From Grammothele lineata (lineage: Eukaryota > Basidiomycota > Agaricomycetes > Polyporales > Polyporaceae), in contig NDFF03000137.1 in NCBI GenBank assembly GCA_002150815.3, positions 124,001-188,000 of the forward strand: 64,000 bases of DNA, given 5' to 3'. Below the pieces are notes generated by a model that saw only the letters and a list, made by a program, of their open reading frames with translations, was not told the DNA's origin and did not search any database. The position numbers and the translations under genes were made by a program. Positions 36,601 to 48,922 of this stretch are shown piece after piece; position 1 is the first letter of the stretch, and every line of letters starts with the position of its first letter.

Positions 36601-37115
36601 TGGACCACGCACCTGTCCCAAGAGCCCGAGATGATAGTGCCATCCGGCGCGACGTTGAGGGCGCACACGTTCTCCGTGTGGCCGAGGAGAGAGAAGCTAG
36701 GTTCGCCCTTCGCGCACGGGAACGCGAAGATGTTGATCACCGTGTCCTGGCCTCCCGTGACCGCGTATCCTGGAGCGCACGACGAACATGAGGATGAGGA
36801 AGGCTGCGCGCCACTGCCACCTGCCGCGAGCGTCGTACGTACCTTCTGGCGCACCCGGGGCCGGAGGCAGGTACGCGACAGCGTTGATGAAGCGGGAGCC
36901 GGCGCGCAAGGTAGATTGCTGGGTGAAGGATGACGGCGCCGCCCTTGTCCATGAGATCGCGGAGGTATCGCGCGAGGCGGAGAGGATGAGATCGTCGGTG
37001 GGGGAGACGACGGCTCTGACCTAGGATGAGTGAGCACTCGGGATCGCGCGCGGGGGCAGAGAGAGACGGACATCGGCCGAGTGTGCTGAGAGGGACGCGG
37101 AAAGTCGGTAGGGCA
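33631..37115 (-). CDS. DOA1: Doa1/Ufd3/Lub1 (PLAA) ubiquitin-binding Cdc48 adaptor
   Basis: Many exons; the first are 37115-37071, 37019-36843, 36769-36613 and 36551-36448. N-terminal seven-blade WD40 propeller: MPYRLSASLSAHSADVRAVV, LGHTENVCALNVAPDG, AKVWKDFQLLYDLVGHQQSV, NTIKLWKQHKNVRTYPGHTQ, SEIRIWTMEGDCVYTLPGHT and PNGDIVTGCSDGVVRVFSSD. The central PFU ubiquitin-binding domain follows (LWTEWDSASGNWQKIGDVVD; QEGAPPLKLPYNASDNPY). A linker has three repeats of the form DP(F/Y/W)TGASRY. The C-terminal PUL domain binds Cdc48 (ELNLIEETFTYLTQAV, QLLERWPQSQLFPLIDLSRL, RFFNALFAGAGWSEPW). The protein ends VSQEIVSLL. It acts in ubiquitin homeostasis and endosomal sorting. Boundaries of the later exons were not all fixed. 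Confidence 0.92.
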
Positions 37116-39494
37116 TGGCTTGTTGGTCGTGCGCGGGCAGGTCGTGAAGGGAAGAGAGCAAGAACGAGCCTGGGCCGGGGCCGGGGTTGGAGGAGACTGA
37201 GTAGAGTCGCGCGAAGTGGCAGCGAGTGAGACTGAATTGGGCCGTGATTGGGCCCCGTTCGGGCGCAGTGAGCAGCTCCAGCGCGGTCCCAGTCCTCCCC
37301 GGCCTCGAACTTTCCATCGCCCGCTTTCTCCGTCGCTGCCTCATCCATTCGGCCATCGACCGCACTCCTTCGACATCGCGGCCACACCGAGCCCCGCGAT
37401 GCTCGTCCACCCACACCGATCGCGTCCACGCGGCCCTGGCTCTTGCAACGAGTCGCCCGTGGGTAGGATCGCATCGTGCTATTGATTGATAATACAGAAC
37501 GACAGCTCGTCTCCAGCCCGGTGGTGAGATCCACAGATGCTTCCAATGAACCCGCCCGACTAGGTCAAAAGAGCAGGGACACGAGGACACCCAATTCATT
37601 CAAGATCGCATCGACAATCTACAATCGTTCGACAGTCAAAGCAAAAAGGACAAACGAGTAATGTACACCACACTAACGAGCCCCAGAAACGTGAGCAGCC
37701 GCAGCCAGGGAGATACGGAGGTGTATACTATGCCATTGCACCAGTTACTTCATCTCCTGCGAGTGCCTCACGAGGCAGTTCGTCCACCGTGGGTTTTCGA
37801 AGAAGACGACTTGCCAAATCATGAGGGGATAATGGCCCGGCGGCTGCCTCGCCTCCGCTTTTATTCCGCCTGCTTCAGGGCCGGCGCTCTTTCCCACGCC
37901 CAAAGATCCGCGCCAGATTCATCCGCGCTCGCCTGCCGTGAGTCGTTCGCCGCCGAACCAGGCTCATCTGCCCGATAACCATCCACCCCTCCCAAGAGCC
38001 TGCCCACTCTGCCCCTGCCATAAAACTCTACGATCTTCCCGGGGACTCTCTTATTCGGTCATTCCCTTCGCACCCGGTGGCGTTTTCAAGGGCTAGGCGC
38101 AGGTCGAGGTGGAGGAGCCGATTTCGAGGTTTCACTCCGTCGCTCCAATACCCCCACGAGGGTCTCCTCGCTCTATCACCAGTGCCGGACTCACCGCCGA
38201 TATAACGGTCTTAGGCTGTCTCAGACCACCCACACTAACACTCACTAGTACCCCGGCCGCGCGAACAGAATTTTCGCCCGAGGGCCTGGCCGGCGGGCCG
38301 GTGGCCATCAGCATGCCATCCGTCCGCGCAGGCGTTCGGTTGCGTTGAATCAACAAACGTAGCCAAGGCCAGACATTCCCTGCGGTATCACAGGCCCTCG
38401 GCGCTCGAGGTCGCTGATCATGAGGGCTCTCGCCGAGAGCAGGCCTCGAACACCGCAGCGTGACCGCCATGCAGTCGTCCCAGGGCGCCCCTCGGGGCCA
38501 AACGGCATTTAATTGCGGTCCGAGATCCACTTGGCCTAGGCGACTACCGTGGTGGCTGCCTCCTCCTTCGCGGGAACTGCTGCGCGGCCCTTATAGGTCC
38601 CCCCATCTCTTGAGACGTCTAAGAACACGTTGGAGCCGGTAAATGAGCAACCTCGCCGCCCAAGCAGATCACGACGCCCAAGCAGACTGTGACGAGGGCG
38701 TCATCACGCCGAAGAGACTTTTGCACAGGAGACGTGCTCTGCCCCTCCCGCCTATTCACCGGCACCAAAAGAAAGACTCGACGGAGAGGATTAATATATA
38801 CCTCTTCTTGTAAACTTTCCATAGCGAAAAATGTCTACGCCTCTCATCCAGGGACATTGTTCGCAGATCTCTCGCCGGAACCGTCGCGAGAAACTTCAGC
38901 GTACTGAGGCCCTCGAAACGCCTCCGTCTTCCATGCTCCCAGGCCCTCCCTATCTCCCTCGTCGTCACGGAAGTCGCTGCAAGTCAGACGTAATAGAGCT
39001 CTCGCCACAATCACCTTTCATGATGCTAGGTTCGGGCCTAGGCTCGAGGACTCTAGGTGGTCTGCTTTAAATCTCCGCCCGCGTCAGAATCTGCGCTGGT
39101 GTGAGGTCCAGATGGCGCATTGTTCCCTTACGGCGCAACGAACGTTCTTCATGCGTGGACTTGTGGCGCGCCTTTCCGTCCAGGACATTTGAACGTCTCC
39201 CCTTCTCACAGGTTATAGCATGCTTAGTCGCGTCCGATCCCTCTGTGTGTCGGAACTCGTTACAGAACAGTAAATTAGAGTAAAGATCATTGCTTCAAGG
39301 ATAAAGTTGTACATGGCATTTGCGCTTCGGATACAATACATACATTCTCAGTTCGTCATAGCAGATAAACGGAGTCCTTCAGAGCAAGCAGGGCCACAAC
39401 GAGAACACTAGGAGCGTGCAAGAACAGCAAACCACAGCAGCAGACAAGTGACCCAGTGATGCCCAGTTCGGCCAGGGAGATGCCATAGCGAGTT
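37116..39494. other. 2.4-kb geneless stretch
   Basis: Between the DOA1 start and the HOP1 stop, both on the minus strand. Open frames on either strand show no family motif and their codon patterns look random. No repeat was obvious by eye. Confidence 0.5.
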
Positions 39495-42400
39495 TCAGTC
39501 CCCAAGGTCGACTGGTGGACCCATAGATATCTTTGTTTTCTTCCGTGGTTGTTCGTCGTCGTCGCCGTCAGCTTTCCTTTTCACTTCGCCGAGCTCATCC
39601 TGGGATACATCTTGAGGCGGTTCTTGCGTCTGGGAGCCTAATGTGTCAAGAGCAAGTGGCGCATTTTCCGGGTTGGCAGCACTAAGAAAGCATGAAAGTG
39701 TCAGATAAGGTCGACCTATGAGTCAAATAACACTACGGCGTCTCTGCATGGCCGTGGCCATGCCTCTTCCTGCGACTTCTCCGTTCAGGTTTCTGTTCGC
39801 GTCTGTCAGTAATGCAATTGGTGCCTGACGAATCAATTTCACCAAGTCGTCCAGCTTGAGTAACCTCTTCTCCACTTCAGAGCCAGGTTGGAAGTAATCT
39901 TTGTAGATGTTGTCATTCTTGATCGCTTGTGCAAAGACATAGACAGGACGACGTATGTTCTTGCGGCGGGCAGCAGCTCGAGTGTTTGGGACGGGGTGAG
40001 CCTTCCCTCTCGACTTGTTTTTGGAAGAAATAGTTGTAGTCTTCATGAAGCCAGACTCGTCTTCCTCGGTCGTCTCTTGCGCGATAAATCCTGCATGCGA
40101 GACTTTAGTAGATGACGATAAACTTCTCGAGGTCACTCACCCTCGGCTTCCAGCCGCTTGAATATCTGGCCGGCATCAGCCTTGCCGCAGCCTGGATAAA
40201 AGTGCTGTTAGAAGCTGCCGATGATGAGGCGGACATATCTTACCAATAAGTTTCGTGAACGCCGAGGGACTGTCTGGTCCATGTGTCTCGAACAACTTGA
40301 TGCCACGCCTGTTATATAACGGAGTCTTTACTGTAGCATCATAGGGATACGATTCGATCTATTTACCGATAGGTAGCCAAGTCCTTGAATCTGGCCATCA
40401 TTCGCGGATATAGGTCATGTATCACGATCAGGTTCCAGTTGCGATCGGCTTTAACACGACAGTCAAAACAAACGAAATGATCTGGAATTCGATGGTCTTG
40501 GGCGGAGTGGAAGCCCATGCACCTAAGAGTCCGTCAATTCTCCGATCAGCTGGGCGAAAAATAGCGTACCAAAGATGGAACCATTTGTTACATCCGCCAT
40601 CGCATAAAATGACATCACAATCTTCGGTCTGGGCATACATCAGGTCATGGCAAGGGAAGCCAGGTTTCACTACGTACCTGAACACCGCACTCGCACTCAA
40701 CTGACTTCTCTATTGCAACATCTTGCTCCATCGCGATTTCTGGAGATTGTTTCTCATACTGAGAGAACGATTGAATCGAGTCCTCTGCGTTTGAGAGAGG
40801 CCTCGATTGCTGAGTCTCCATGTCTGTAGAAGGCGTCAGTACAGACACAAGTACCCATGTCTAAAGGCTATATCTAACCGAGCATCATACTATCTTCTAT
40901 GACCGATCCGTCCGCCATTACCATCTCCTTGAGTGCCTGGGTCGAGATTGTATCTGGCGCCTCGCTGGAAGTGTTGAATGACGCAATATCGGAAGGTGGT
41001 AAGGATGACTCTACGATGGGAAGATTCTGGCCGTTCCGAGGAGTTGATGTAGACATCGGGGACAAAGGCGATGAAGCACGATGATGAAAAGATGCAGCGG
41101 TGTCCACTTGAGTGCCATGCAGCTCTTGTGTAGGAGAGACTTCGTTCGCAGCCCGTAAATCGTTCTTGATCTAAAAAGAGAGTGAGGTTAGCGGTTCAAG
41201 TCTGGAAGAGATGAGCGCTGACCAGCTGGCCGATACACACAGGAACATCCTCAGATCTCCCAGCATACTGCGCTTCGGAGCCATTCGTGGTCGTAATCAT
41301 TCCTTGATGTTCTTGGAAATGCAAGGTGTCGATTGTACCATCATCGCGCCGCGTGCCAATGGGTAGAAGATGGCCTGCAAGCATTACGTTAGCTTCCTAC
41401 ACGACGACGGATTTCCCGCCGTGAGTTTAACATCTGCACACTTACTCTTGTTACCGCTGCCTTCTTTTCCTCCGATACAGTCGTTACCGCATGTACCATC
41501 TCCATCCCATACCACGCGACGTGCACAAGCATCCAGACGCTGAGCTTCTACTTCCTGAGCTCGCGCTACTGCGTCTTGTGCAGGTGTAGGTTGCGGCGCT
41601 CCGTGCTGGTGTTTGTCCTTGGTCCCTAGGAACGAAGCACTATTGTTCTCTGAACACGGCAGATAGCCAGATACTGATGCCACTTGGACATCCACGCCAT
41701 GGTAGCCTGTATGAATAAACCCAACACTACACCGTTCGGGTACCTCTCCTTGATGATGAGTGGTCATCAGCCACTTGTCTTTGTCAACATCGCCAGCACG
41801 AAAGTGGGGTGGCTCGTAGTCGTCTGGTACGTGGTCATAGTAGAATAATTTAAAAGTGGCAAAGCGCCGCTCTGTAGATCTTATGATGAGCGAAGAGGTG
41901 CGACGTACAGCGGGTTAACGTACTAGGCAGCACATCCATGTGAGTCGTGGCCTGGATGAGGTTCCTGACGAGAGTCTGCGCATCTTTAGCTCTCAAACCT
42001 CGTGCTCCATATAACGGATCATCCTCACCTTCAAACTACGTTTAACTTCTCCAAGGGTCGGCACTTTGCCTTTCTTCACGGCCTCCGAAACTGGATCACG
42101 TTCTTTCCCCGTTCCTGATAATGACATATTTGCCAAATCTTCGCCGAGGGTCATGACGGGGAACGCTTCCATGGTCCCGGGGACCTTGCAGTACTACGAC
42201 GACAAGCGCATACATAGACAAGTTCTTCGAAAAATGGAAACAATAACTCACACTAAAATTGAATGTGTACGCTTCGACAATACTATGGTAGACCCGTCAG
42301 AAAGAGAATTGCTGTGGCAAGGTATGCGCACGAACTTGTTGGGATCATCTTCATCCTGGACAACGTGTTAATCAGGCGAGGCTACAGCCGAGACAAAAGA

Positions 42401-43009
42401 TGCTATCCTTACCAGATATATAGCAAAGATAAAGCTGCGCAAGTATTGCTTCTGGAGAGCGTCGAATATTCCGGTTTCCTGACAAATATTAGACATACTG
42501 AAGGACAGACGACTCGATCGGTCGCGTCTTCACCAGATAATCGAGAAGTCGGTCAGCTTCCTCAGTGAAGCCACGCGTGACCGTCATGATCTTGAAGCCG
42601 CTGACAACTTTGCTCCCATTAAACGACTCCAAATGGCTCCCAGGCTTCGACGGTTGTGAAGATAGAGCATCAGGGCCCGAAGACGTGAGGTAGCCTGTTT
42701 TTTTGGGTACGCTAAGGCAATGGAACGCGCATATAGGCAACTTATAACTCACTCTCGGAGAAGTTGTCCGAGGGAAGGAGGTTTCTAGCGTGCTATGAGC
42801 GCGCATATATGTAGGGAAGAGATCAAGGCTCATTACCTGAGGTACGTGATACAACCCAGACCGGCTCGCAGGAGTGTCTGTATGGATTGCAGACTTTGCT
42901 GAGAGGTAATAAGGGTCTGGAGAAATCCCGTTGGAACAGCAAAATGGCAGCCATGTTCGTTTGCAAGACATACTTGGTTCTGATCCGTTCTAGCCGCTTG
43001 CACATGCAT
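39495..43009 (-). CDS. HOP1: Hop1-type meiotic HORMA-domain protein with PHD/winged-helix region
   Basis: Chromosome-axis protein that promotes meiotic double-strand breaks and interhomologue recombination. The N-terminal HORMA domain is well conserved: QSLQSIQTLLRAGLGCITYL, RNLLPSDNFSESYL, GFKIMTVTRGFTEEADRLLD, GIFDALQKQYLRSFIFAIYL, then a phase-2 exon reading NIVEAYTFNF. A disordered Ser/Thr-rich linker follows. The C-terminal half has a PHD-type zinc finger (ECECGVQ, DCDVILCDGGCNKWFHLWCM, CFDCRVKADRNWNL), then a winged-helix segment (RGIKLFETHGPDSPSAFTKL through KRLEAEGFIAQETTEEDES). The end is Lys-rich, closing with PPVDLGD. Start 43009 (MHVQAARTDQNQ) leaves 142 bp to the divergent TRS23; an ATG at 43154 would be out of frame. 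Confidence 0.92.
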
Positions 43010-43151
43010 TGTGTCGATGGGGTCGAGCCTAGCCGATGGTGGAGTAATAGTAAGCTGGGTTTGGGCGGAGTCTGAAATTTGAAACACGACGCGTGTTGAC
43101 GCGTCCACTCACATGAGCGTGCAGCGCTTAACGGAGTTGTCGCCTGCCGAC

Positions 43152-43706
43152 ATGGCCATCTTTGGTCTCTGGGTCAGTGCTATCGCGGCGATTCTGACAC
43201 CACGCTCATCTCTACCAACGGAATAGGTTATCAACAAGGCTGGGGGTCTTGTTTACGAACGCAGCTTCGCAGGCAGGCAGTTACCATAGTGATACGTCGT
43301 TAAGAGGCTAATATTCACTTTTAGAGGGTCTACCTCATCTAACGTCCAACGAGTATCTTGTCCTTGCGGGAACACTACATGGCATCCATGCAATCACTAG
43401 TAGACTATCGCCTACTGGTTCCAGCTCTGGCGCTCACGTTATCTCGGGAGAAACATTCAAGATGAACATACTCCTCACGGCAACAGGTGTGTCGAACCGC
43501 CTCTGCAACTCACGCTCTCTAACGTCCTACATCTAGGTACAAAGTTCGTCTTACTCACTTCCCTTGTGGAACCGACGGCGGAAAGCGTCCTGCAGAGGGT
43601 TTACGAGATCTATGCGGATGCAGTCATGAAAAACCCGTTCCATACTCTCGAGATGCCGATCCGCAATGAGGGTTTTGATACTCGGATAGGAGCGCTCCTC
43701 GGTTGA
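43152..43706 (+). CDS. TRS23: TRAPP subunit Trs23 (TRAPPC4)
   Basis: Four exons (43152-43172, 43227-43272, 43325-43486, 43537-43706), 132 residues, matching the short form of the family. Longin-like core subunit of the TRAPP complexes, which activate Rab1/Ypt1 in ER-Golgi traffic. Motifs: MAIFGLWVINKAGGLVYERS, SNEYLVLAGTLHGIHAITSR, ETFKMNILLTATGTKFVLLT and RVYEIYADAVMKNPFHTLEM. Intron 2 has a GC donor; only it gives the conserved SFAEGLPHLTSNEY. Divergent from HOP1. Confidence 0.95.
43273..43324 (+). other. GC-AG intron in TRS23
   Basis: 52-nt intron, donor gcaggc, acceptor tttag, phase 1. The nearest GT (43281) would shift the frame away from the conserved LPHLTSNEY segment. Confidence 0.8.
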
Positions 43707-43983
43707 GCAATGCCGTACTTCTCCAGACGTGTTCATACTCCTAGGTTCCGTTCTGCAATAAACCAGCTCGTGGGATTTGTACTCACCTTCATAGCGTAGC
43801 ACTGAGCGCTATCCCCCGTTTGGCCTAGATGCCTAATTAGGTAGGCAAGTTTGACAGCTCCCCTCCCGGCCGGAGGACTCGGATCGGTACTCGGTCGCGC
43901 GTGCCTGGCCCCAGTGTTTCCTACCCGGCCCATCCTAACGCATATAGTCTGCTGCCATCGTCTCAAAGCATTCTCCCTCCACC

Positions 43984-45037
43984 ATGCCGAAGAAAGGGGC
44001 TACAATGTCTCGTACGTGTCCGCCAACAATGAAGTTCTATTAACCTCACTGTGTATTTCATAGGATCGGAACAAGCGACGGCCACCTGGCCCTCTAAGGA
44101 TAGTGTGGCAAACGGCACGCTCGGGCCAAACGATGGGAGAGGGGAGGTTGAAATCAAGACATCAGACGAGGACGAAGACGAGGACGAGGCTGTAGGAGAT
44201 AATGATGAGAACGCCAGGTGATTGCACCCAGGGTGAACCACAACACAGGCTGACGGATGAGTGTTAGTATGATGGAAATGATTGCCATGTTGCAGGAACT
44301 TCAGAGTAAGTTCCTTTGACCTATGGCTATATCCCGCTCATAAGTTCGAATTCGCGACTTTTGCAGAACACAAGGCATCGAAGTCGGCCGCGCATTCAGC
44401 GGCTTTCCGCAGCAAGAAGAGTGCTTTATTTGCAGAAAAGCGAAAGCGTGTGGAAGCCGCTGTCCGAACAGGGTTCTTTGCTATGTACGTGCACGTGCCC
44501 ACAAGAGAGTGCACGAGCCAATACTTCACAGAGAGAACGCGCGTACCATAGTCAGCGAGTTGAAAACGCAAGAGAGTTCGCAAGCCGTGAAGATACGCAC
44601 CGTTAGGTCCTCTTTGGAGACTCAAGCTGTGCGTGTGCTTCTAAAGAGGAGGCAGGCCACATTTTCTGACAGTTTAGGCACCAGGAATGCGTTCAGAAAC
44701 TCCTTGAACGATGCACCGATACCATAGAAGACCTCTCCCATCGTCGGGCCTCGCAGATTAACGAGTCTAGCGCTATGTGTGAGTATGTATATGCGTGTAT
44801 ATGCTTGAGTTAATTTTTGCCGCTTGAAAGTGGAGTATCAAGCGACCGAACGCGATCGGTCTCGCGCGAGGGTCTTTGCGGCGGCAAGATCTCGTGTGTC
44901 GGAAAATGTGGAGCAGCAGAAGGTATACCTTTCAAAGCTTCCTCTAGACATCGGTGTGACAGTCCTGTTCTTGTCAACAGATTGCTGTGGATGCCAGTGC
45001 CCTTATCAGACATTACAGAGCCTTGCTCTTGTCCTGA
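43984..45037 (+). CDS. Unrecognised acidic, coiled-coil protein
   Basis: Eight exons (43984-44011, 44064-44217, 44268-44305, 44367-44484, 44532-44628, 44673-44778, 44831-44922, 44981-45037), all in phase, give 229 residues. I do not recognise the family. Residues ~1-60 are disordered with an acidic run (SDEDEDEDEAVGDNDENA). From ~residue 64 to the end it is helical with long heptad-like stretches: MEMIAMLQELQKHKASKSAA, EKRKRVEAAVRTG, ARTIVSELKTQESSQAVKIR, ECVQKLLERCTDTIEDL and ERDRSRARVFAAARSRVSE. The layout (acidic tail, basic short helix, about 150-residue coiled coil) recalls the Cor1/SYCP3 class of chromosome-axis proteins, but sequence identity cannot be shown here. It lies just beyond TRS23 from HOP1. 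Confidence 0.7.
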
Positions 45038-45718
45038 AACCAACCCGGCGGGATGTATTTGGTGGCTTGAGCGTTCAGCACATGCACATTGTACCTCTAT
45101 GCGCATGCATCGACACTGCGACGATACTTGCTCTCAACTAGTGTCAGTCGTGTGTTAGTTATAACAACGGCCAGAGCGGCTTGGGCTTCGTAGTTGGAAA
45201 TGCCGAGCACTCATGCAGAATAACAATGAGGCACATGTATCCAATCACATTGTCAGTTATGAGAGCCTGCAGACTGCCAGTGATAAACGTAGTATGGATG
45301 ACGTTTGTATCTCTAATCCATTCGTTCAAACCGACAATCGGTAGACGTCTGATTACTCAGCCTTGTTACAACCGGGTTTATCGGTGTACCACGAACACTT
45401 CCTAGTGGCAACTGGCTGCGTCAGCATCTTGGCATCCTCAGCACGCAATGTTCGTGCGTAGCGTTGTCTGTTTCCACCGGTTATGTCTTCTCTCGCCGGT
45501 GTTTCCAGCATTCCACCGTGAGACCTCGGGCCTCAGCGGGTGCATCCGGACACGGAGCGCTGAGATGGGCCGCTTACTGACATGGGGGATATTCCGCAAT
45601 GTAGGGGTATATAAGCAGCTCCAGAATTCGACTTTCAGTCAATAACCAACTACCTTACCTCCACGACCTCGCAGTCATCAACAGTCAATCAACAGTGCTA
45701 GCAGTATTTCCATCGGGA
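45038..45718. other. Intergenic stretch before OYE gene
   Basis: About 680 bp, no gene seen. It ends in the OYE promoter with a TATA box at 45608. Confidence 0.55.
45608..45614 (+). promoter_or_regulatory. TATA box of OYE gene
   Basis: tatataa lies 111 bp upstream of the ATG at 45719, in a position usual for inducible fungal oxidoreductase genes. Confidence 0.55.
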
Positions 45719-47155
<1,437 letters not shown>

Positions 47156-47309
47156 CACACGGTAGGTCAGACTGGCATAGACTGCAAGATTAGAATGTCC
47201 GATTGTGCATTACAAATACATGTTTTCCCCGAATGTGCCGGGGATAGAGGAGCTATCGAACCTCCCAACTAGTCAGAGGATTCATAACTTGAACTGTACT
47301 ACTGGAGAA

Positions 47310-48685
47310 TCATGAGCCCTTTCCAATAGAACAGGCTATCTTGCTCACCAGTTCCTCCGCCGAACGCGATGTTCTGTCTTCTTCTGTACGGGATGATTCT
47401 GGCGGCCTCAAGTTCAGATATTCTGACATGAACACGCGCAGTACTAGATTCCATCTCCGCATGGTTGGAACGTCCAAGGCATCCGCGTTGTCCTGCGTAT
47501 CGAGATGAGACGGAGAACAACATAAACGACAGGGACACAAACCGCAAGCTTGTGCCAGACATGTGGAAACGGACTAGCTATGACATGTAATACACTGACT
47601 CCGAGCCGGAGGAACGGTATGTGATCGTCTTCAATACCTCCAAAGAATTGGGGTTGGTCGCGCGGGATGAAGTAGGGCGTGAACTTGTCGTCTACCTTGA
47701 CACCGTCCTGCTCGTATGTAAAAGCACCGCTATCTGCGAGACGCTTTTCAACGGAAGCCATTGCGTCGAAGAGCCACGCCGTGTCGACAAAGAAGGAGCG
47801 GATTGTTGGCTGCTTGGCACCGAGAAGATCAAGGAGGATAAGATGCTCAATTGTCCCAAGCTCCGTTTCTGCGGCGGGGAGGAGTCTCCGTTTCGTATTA
47901 GGATTCACATACGTGGTCGACCATCTCTTCGCCAGGTGTCTGAGAATATGAGCATACAATATGCTCCACATTATGGGGAGTGCATACCTGGCTCCGTAGA
48001 TAGAATCTGTTGCAGTCCAGTCCTTAAAAGCTTCCTCCCCATCGAAGAACACGAGTTGCAGCGTTGTTTCGGCGACATCCTCATCGTCTTCTTCTCCGTT
48101 CTCTAAACGTTCAGCACGTTCATTGAGGAGTGGGTCCAATGCCTCGGCAAGGTCTAGCATAAATGCACATGGGGCGGCGGAATCTGTAGCACCGAGGAAC
48201 TACTGCCGAAGGAGGCTTAGTGTGTAGAATGAGTCAAAGAGCGTGCTACATGCCTGATTATTTGGGAAGAATTTGCTGTCAAAGTGCGCAGCTACAATGA
48301 CACGTCTGGACGCCTTTGGATCTTTAGTTGCAATCACGTTGGTGAAGTGCTTCTGACCGTAAGGCGTTGTGTCATCGAATGAATCCTCCTCCACGTGCCA
48401 TTTCAACCTCTTAAGCCTATCAACGATATACTCCCGGACTATCGTATTGTTTTCTGTATCCGGCGGCCGAGGAATGAGGATCTTCGATAAGTGGGAGTTC
48501 GGGTTGTGAGGGTCTATATTGCGGACAGGGTCTGGAGACGTGACTAGTGACGCGATAGCCTTCGACGACAGAGGTGTCAATTCACGTGGACCAAGTTTAG
48601 CTGCATGGCAGAGTAGACAAAAGAGGGAGAGGATGAGAATGGGTAGTCTAGCGAGACACAACCGAGGCCGAGGGCCAGTCGACAT
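47310..48685 (-). CDS. Secreted/ER glutaminyl-peptide cyclotransferase-like protein (M28 family)
   Basis: Four exons (48685-48254, 48199-47988, 47939-47543, 47492-47310), 407 residues. Zn-dependent glutaminyl cyclase fold that converts N-terminal Gln to pyroglutamate. The start at 48685 places a signal peptide (LPILILSLFCLLCHA) at residues ~14-30. An in-frame ATG 20 codons upstream would bury it. Metal ligands and neighbours: RRVIVAAHFDSKFFP (His, Asp), FLGATDSAAPCAFMLDLAEA, LQLVFFDGEEAFKDW (Glu-Glu), and GIEDDHIPFLRLGVSVLHVI (late His/Asp). Intron 1 has a GC donor. The enzyme should work in the secretory pathway. Convergent with the OYE gene. Confidence 0.92.
48200..48253 (-). other. GC-AG intron in glutaminyl cyclase gene
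   Basis: 54-nt intron, donor gcatgt, acceptor cagtag, phase 0, joining FFPNNQ to FLGATDSAAP. A GT-starting alternative that keeps the motif was not found. Confidence 0.75.
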
Positions 48686-48922
48686 GGTGGTGGCCGAAGA
48701 GAGTGAGACGATACGTAGACCATAGCGTAGGGTTACACGCTCCACGCGACAGCGGACGGGCTCAATTACAACACGCGCGGCAGCCTGAAGTAAATTCTAG
48801 CCGGTCAACGTTGGGTCAACGATCAACGATCAACATTCAACTTTACACCGGTGAACTATCCTACATACTGCGAAGACATAGCACATGTGATCCTCATCGT
48901 TACAAAGTTCTTCCCCGGTAGA

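Noticed and set aside
43132..43154. ATG at 43154 (minus strand) as HOP1 start
   Set aside because: Its exon cannot be spliced in frame to the HORMA exon and it overlaps the TRS23 start codon; 43009 is in frame.
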